A DNA stretch of 30,237 nucleotides from a virus: IMG/VR virus record IMGVR_UViG_3300000117_000148, positions 1-30,237 of that record. One strand, given 5' to 3'. The translations under genes and the position numbers were made by a program. The notes beneath the pieces are model-generated. The model worked only from the letters and a program-made list of their open reading frames with translations, did not search any database and was not told where the DNA came from. This document shows positions 28,520 to 30,237 of the stretch, one piece after another (the first letter of the stretch is position 1; each line of letters opens with the position of its first letter).

Positions 28520-29982
28520 CTTTGCCCTTGCACCGCTGTCTCAGCCGTAATGCCTAAAGCGTTCTGCCAGTTGCCCGTTATGTTGACGCGCACACGATGG
28601 TAGCGCCCATTGGTTCGCACCCGGCAGTTGTTGTTGTTGTCAATGCTTACCGCGCTCGTAAAACTTGGCGTTTCCACTTGGCGGCTGCGTGAGCCAACCT
28701 GTGAGGTAACAGTCAACGCCGAAGACGCGCCAACGGTTGTCACATACGGCGATATGCTTTTCACCAAGCTAAAACGTCCCTGCGATGGCTCAAACTCGGC
28801 AGTCTCAAGCACTGCGTCTAACGGCGTGCCGCTAAAGTTACACAGCTTCTTGTCCTTGCTTGCGCTAAGCTGGAAGCTACCACCTTTGTAAGCGCGGCTG
28901 TCGAGCGATGTGGTAAGCGAATCTATGCTTGAGCTAATGCTGTCTAAGCCTTCTAACGACTGCCCCAAAGTGAGGCTTACACCAATAAACTCATGGTCAA
29001 GCTTGCCAAGCGACCACTTCTGCAAAGCGTAGTTATAGATCAGCAAGCGGTTAGGCTCGGTCGCGTTACTGCTTGGGTAGCTCCAGATGACGATCTGCCG
29101 CAGTGGGTCTATCGCAGAGCTAATCCTGTCAGCGGAGTTAAACTCCAAGTCTGATGTGAAAAACTCGTCAACCTTACCAGCGCCAATCGGCACACTTTGC
29201 TGACCGTTAAAGAAGAAAAACCCGTCGTCGCCGATGTAGAATATCTGGTTTGGGCCAAGCGCTGCAATACTGCCGGGGTAGGGCGTACCTTTTTGCTCGA
29301 CTGTCTCAAAGCTAAACACTAAAGGCGAGCCAACGTATTGCATACGCACGATGGCCTTTTCGCAAAACACATGCCCGACTTCACCGCCAACAATGCCCAT
29401 CACATGCCCGGCGTTAGGGATGTCCTGCACGTCAGCTTGGTTTGTGCCAATCGTATAATCAACAGGATTGTTAAGCTGTGACCAACGCACGCGCTCTGGA
29501 TGTGTGCCGCCGCCGTAAACCATGTTGCCCGTCACGGCAAAGTTTTTCACCACGGCGATATACCTTGCGCTGGGCGCTGTCGAAATGTCGCTGAAGTTGC
29601 TGCTACTGCCCACCGTGAATTTCTGCAAGGGATGCCCGGTTGAGCCAGCCGCGATAACATAACCGCCAAAGTCAATAAACTGCCAACGCTCGTTAGACGC
29701 TAAGCTATACGCTCCGCTTGTTCGCTTTACATCGTCTAGGTTGTTGTTGGATGCGTTCTGCTTGTAAAGCTTGGTTTGGTCGCCAGCAAAGTTCTGCACT
29801 GTGCCGATGGATGTTTTCGTTGAGTGTATGCCCCTGATATAAGCCGTAGCTGCGCCAGAAAAGGCAGACAGTGAGTTTAGCGGTGCATAGCCTCTTGGCT
29901 CTGGCAGAACATTATCCGCGACAGTCGCACCTGGATTCTGCAAGTCAGGCTGGTCGGGAAGCCATTCGGCGAAAGGTGTCAT
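28516..29982 (-). CDS. Tail hub / DNA-stabilisation protein, P22 gp10-like
   Basis: A 488-residue beta-rich protein. It opens MTPFAEWLPDQPDLQNPGATVADNVLPEPRGYAPL, a start typical of P22 gp10-like tail accessory proteins, and continues with short blade-like strands (HVFCEKAIVRMQYVG, QIFYIGDDGFFFFNG, IWSYPSSNATEPNRLLIYNYALQKWS) that suggest a beta propeller. It would plug the portal tail to keep packaged DNA inside. Upstream lies a 79-residue gene with a four-base overlap. Confidence 0.65.
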   Translation of the reverse strand: MTPFAEWLPDQPDLQNPGATVADNVLPEPRGYAPLNSLSAFSGAATAYIRGIHSTKTSIGTVQNFAGDQTKLYKQNASNNNLDDVKRTSGAYSLASNERWQFIDFGGYVIAAGSTGHPLQKFTVGSSSNFSDISTAPSARYIAVVKNFAVTGNMVYGGGTHPERVRWSQLNNPVDYTIGTNQADVQDIPNAGHVMGIVGGEVGHVFCEKAIVRMQYVGSPLVFSFETVEQKGTPYPGSIAALGPNQIFYIGDDGFFFFNGQQSVPIGAGKVDEFFTSDLEFNSADRISSAIDPLRQIVIWSYPSSNATEPNRLLIYNYALQKWSLGKLDHEFIGVSLTLGQSLEGLDSISSSIDSLTTSLDSRAYKGGSFQLSASKDKKLCNFSGTPLDAVLETAEFEPSQGRFSLVKSISPYVTTVGASSALTVTSQVGSRSRQVETPSFTSAVSIDNNNNCRVRTNGRYHRVRVNITGNWQNALGITAETAVQGQR

Positions 29983-30218
29983 GCTGCTTCACTCCAAGTA
30001 ATGCTAGTGTCTGTCGTGTCTGTCCACACTGAGTTGCCCACGCCAGCGCTTTGCTCTGTCCATGTGGCAGACGCTGCTTGTTGTGTTTCCCAAGGTAGCC
30101 GCCCATTCGCCGCCAACACAGTCGTGCCTTGCAGCGCCGCCGTGACGAACATATTTGCTTTGCTTACGACCGCGATGCTGGTCGTCGCGCTTAGCGCTGA
30201 TGCGCCGCCAAGGATCAT
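29979..30218 (-). CDS. 79-residue small virion-module protein
   Basis: Starts at ATG 30218, in an ATGA overlap with the circularised tail protein, and overlaps the gp10-like gene by four bases. It has a hydrophobic first half (GGASALSATTSIAVVSKANMFVTAALQG) and a Trp-rich second half with three ATWTEQ, VWTDTT and TWSEA motifs. No family recognised. Small Trp-repeat proteins like this are found in phage tail modules. Function unknown. Confidence 0.5.
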   Translation of the reverse strand: MILGGASALSATTSIAVVSKANMFVTAALQGTTVLAANGRLPWETQQAASATWTEQSAGVGNSVWTDTTDTSITWSEAA

Positions 30219-30237
30219 CTTTGTAGACGCGCTAATG
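30215..30237 (-). CDS. 3' end of tail protein, paralogue A (circular continuation)
   Basis: Read as a circle, the last 23 bases complete the gene that begins at 433: the final codons give ALARLQR and a TGA at 30215-30217. That TGA overlaps the ATG at 30216-30218 of the next gene as ATGA, the junction used repeatedly in this operon. Total length 456 bases, exactly 152 codons. This is the main evidence that the two window ends are joined. Confidence 0.7.

Overview
The window looks like the complete genome of a small temperate podovirus-type phage, about 30.2 kb, given as a circle cut open inside a tail gene. Two observations support this. First, a minus-strand gene that runs off the left edge continues in frame across the right edge and stops in an ATGA overlap with the next gene, the same junction used by many neighbouring genes. 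Second, a phage attachment site (the 3' part of a tRNA-Arg(CCT)-like gene ending in CCA) lies uninterrupted in the middle, with phage genes on both sides, so this is not an integrated prophage. The host is probably an alphaproteobacterium, perhaps marine. That is inferred from the style of the genes (DUF6456-like and DUF6378-like proteins, SU10-type capsid and adaptor) and the tRNA-type att site; no host gene is present.

Layout. (1) Late operon, minus strand: TerS candidate (8.6 kb), TerL, two tiny basic proteins, P22/SU10-type portal, a small protein, scaffold-like protein, SU10-type major capsid protein, a strong terminator, adaptor, two paralogous tail proteins (one spanning the cut), then from 30.2 kb downward a gp10-like tail protein, a GNAT-like internal protein, three putative ejection proteins, a tail-collar protein, a lysis block (coiled-coil membrane proteins, holin-like protein, one-protein spanin candidate, M15 endolysin) and a small nuclease. 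(2) attP at 20.5 kb. (3) Lysogeny block, 17.2-20.3 kb: XRE regulator and tyrosine integrase (minus), CI-like S24 repressor (plus), Cro-like protein (minus), with a two-sided operator region. (4) Early operon, minus, 17.4 to 10.5 kb: Cro, PD-(D/E)XK nuclease, DNA methyltransferase, CxxCxGxG zinc protein, alpha-CTD-like protein, RecE-like nuclease, SSB, fused primase-helicase, iteron-like array and dyad (candidate origin), small regulators and a DUF6456-like protein. (5) A plus-strand block, 8.7-10.5 kb, carrying ArdA and six small proteins, with a near-perfect 55-bp repeat after each of the first two genes.

How it fits together. The CI-like repressor and Cro probably share the TAGTTGTT / AACAACTA operator pair, which appears at the immunity region and again around the promoter of the ardA block, so anti-restriction genes seem tied to the lysis/lysogeny switch. 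The early operon provides replication and recombination functions; the late operon packages, builds and releases virions. The best candidates for something new are the ardA cassette array, the 11-bp-phased iterons beside a large dyad, and the CI-like repressor whose catalytic Ser and Lys both appear replaced.
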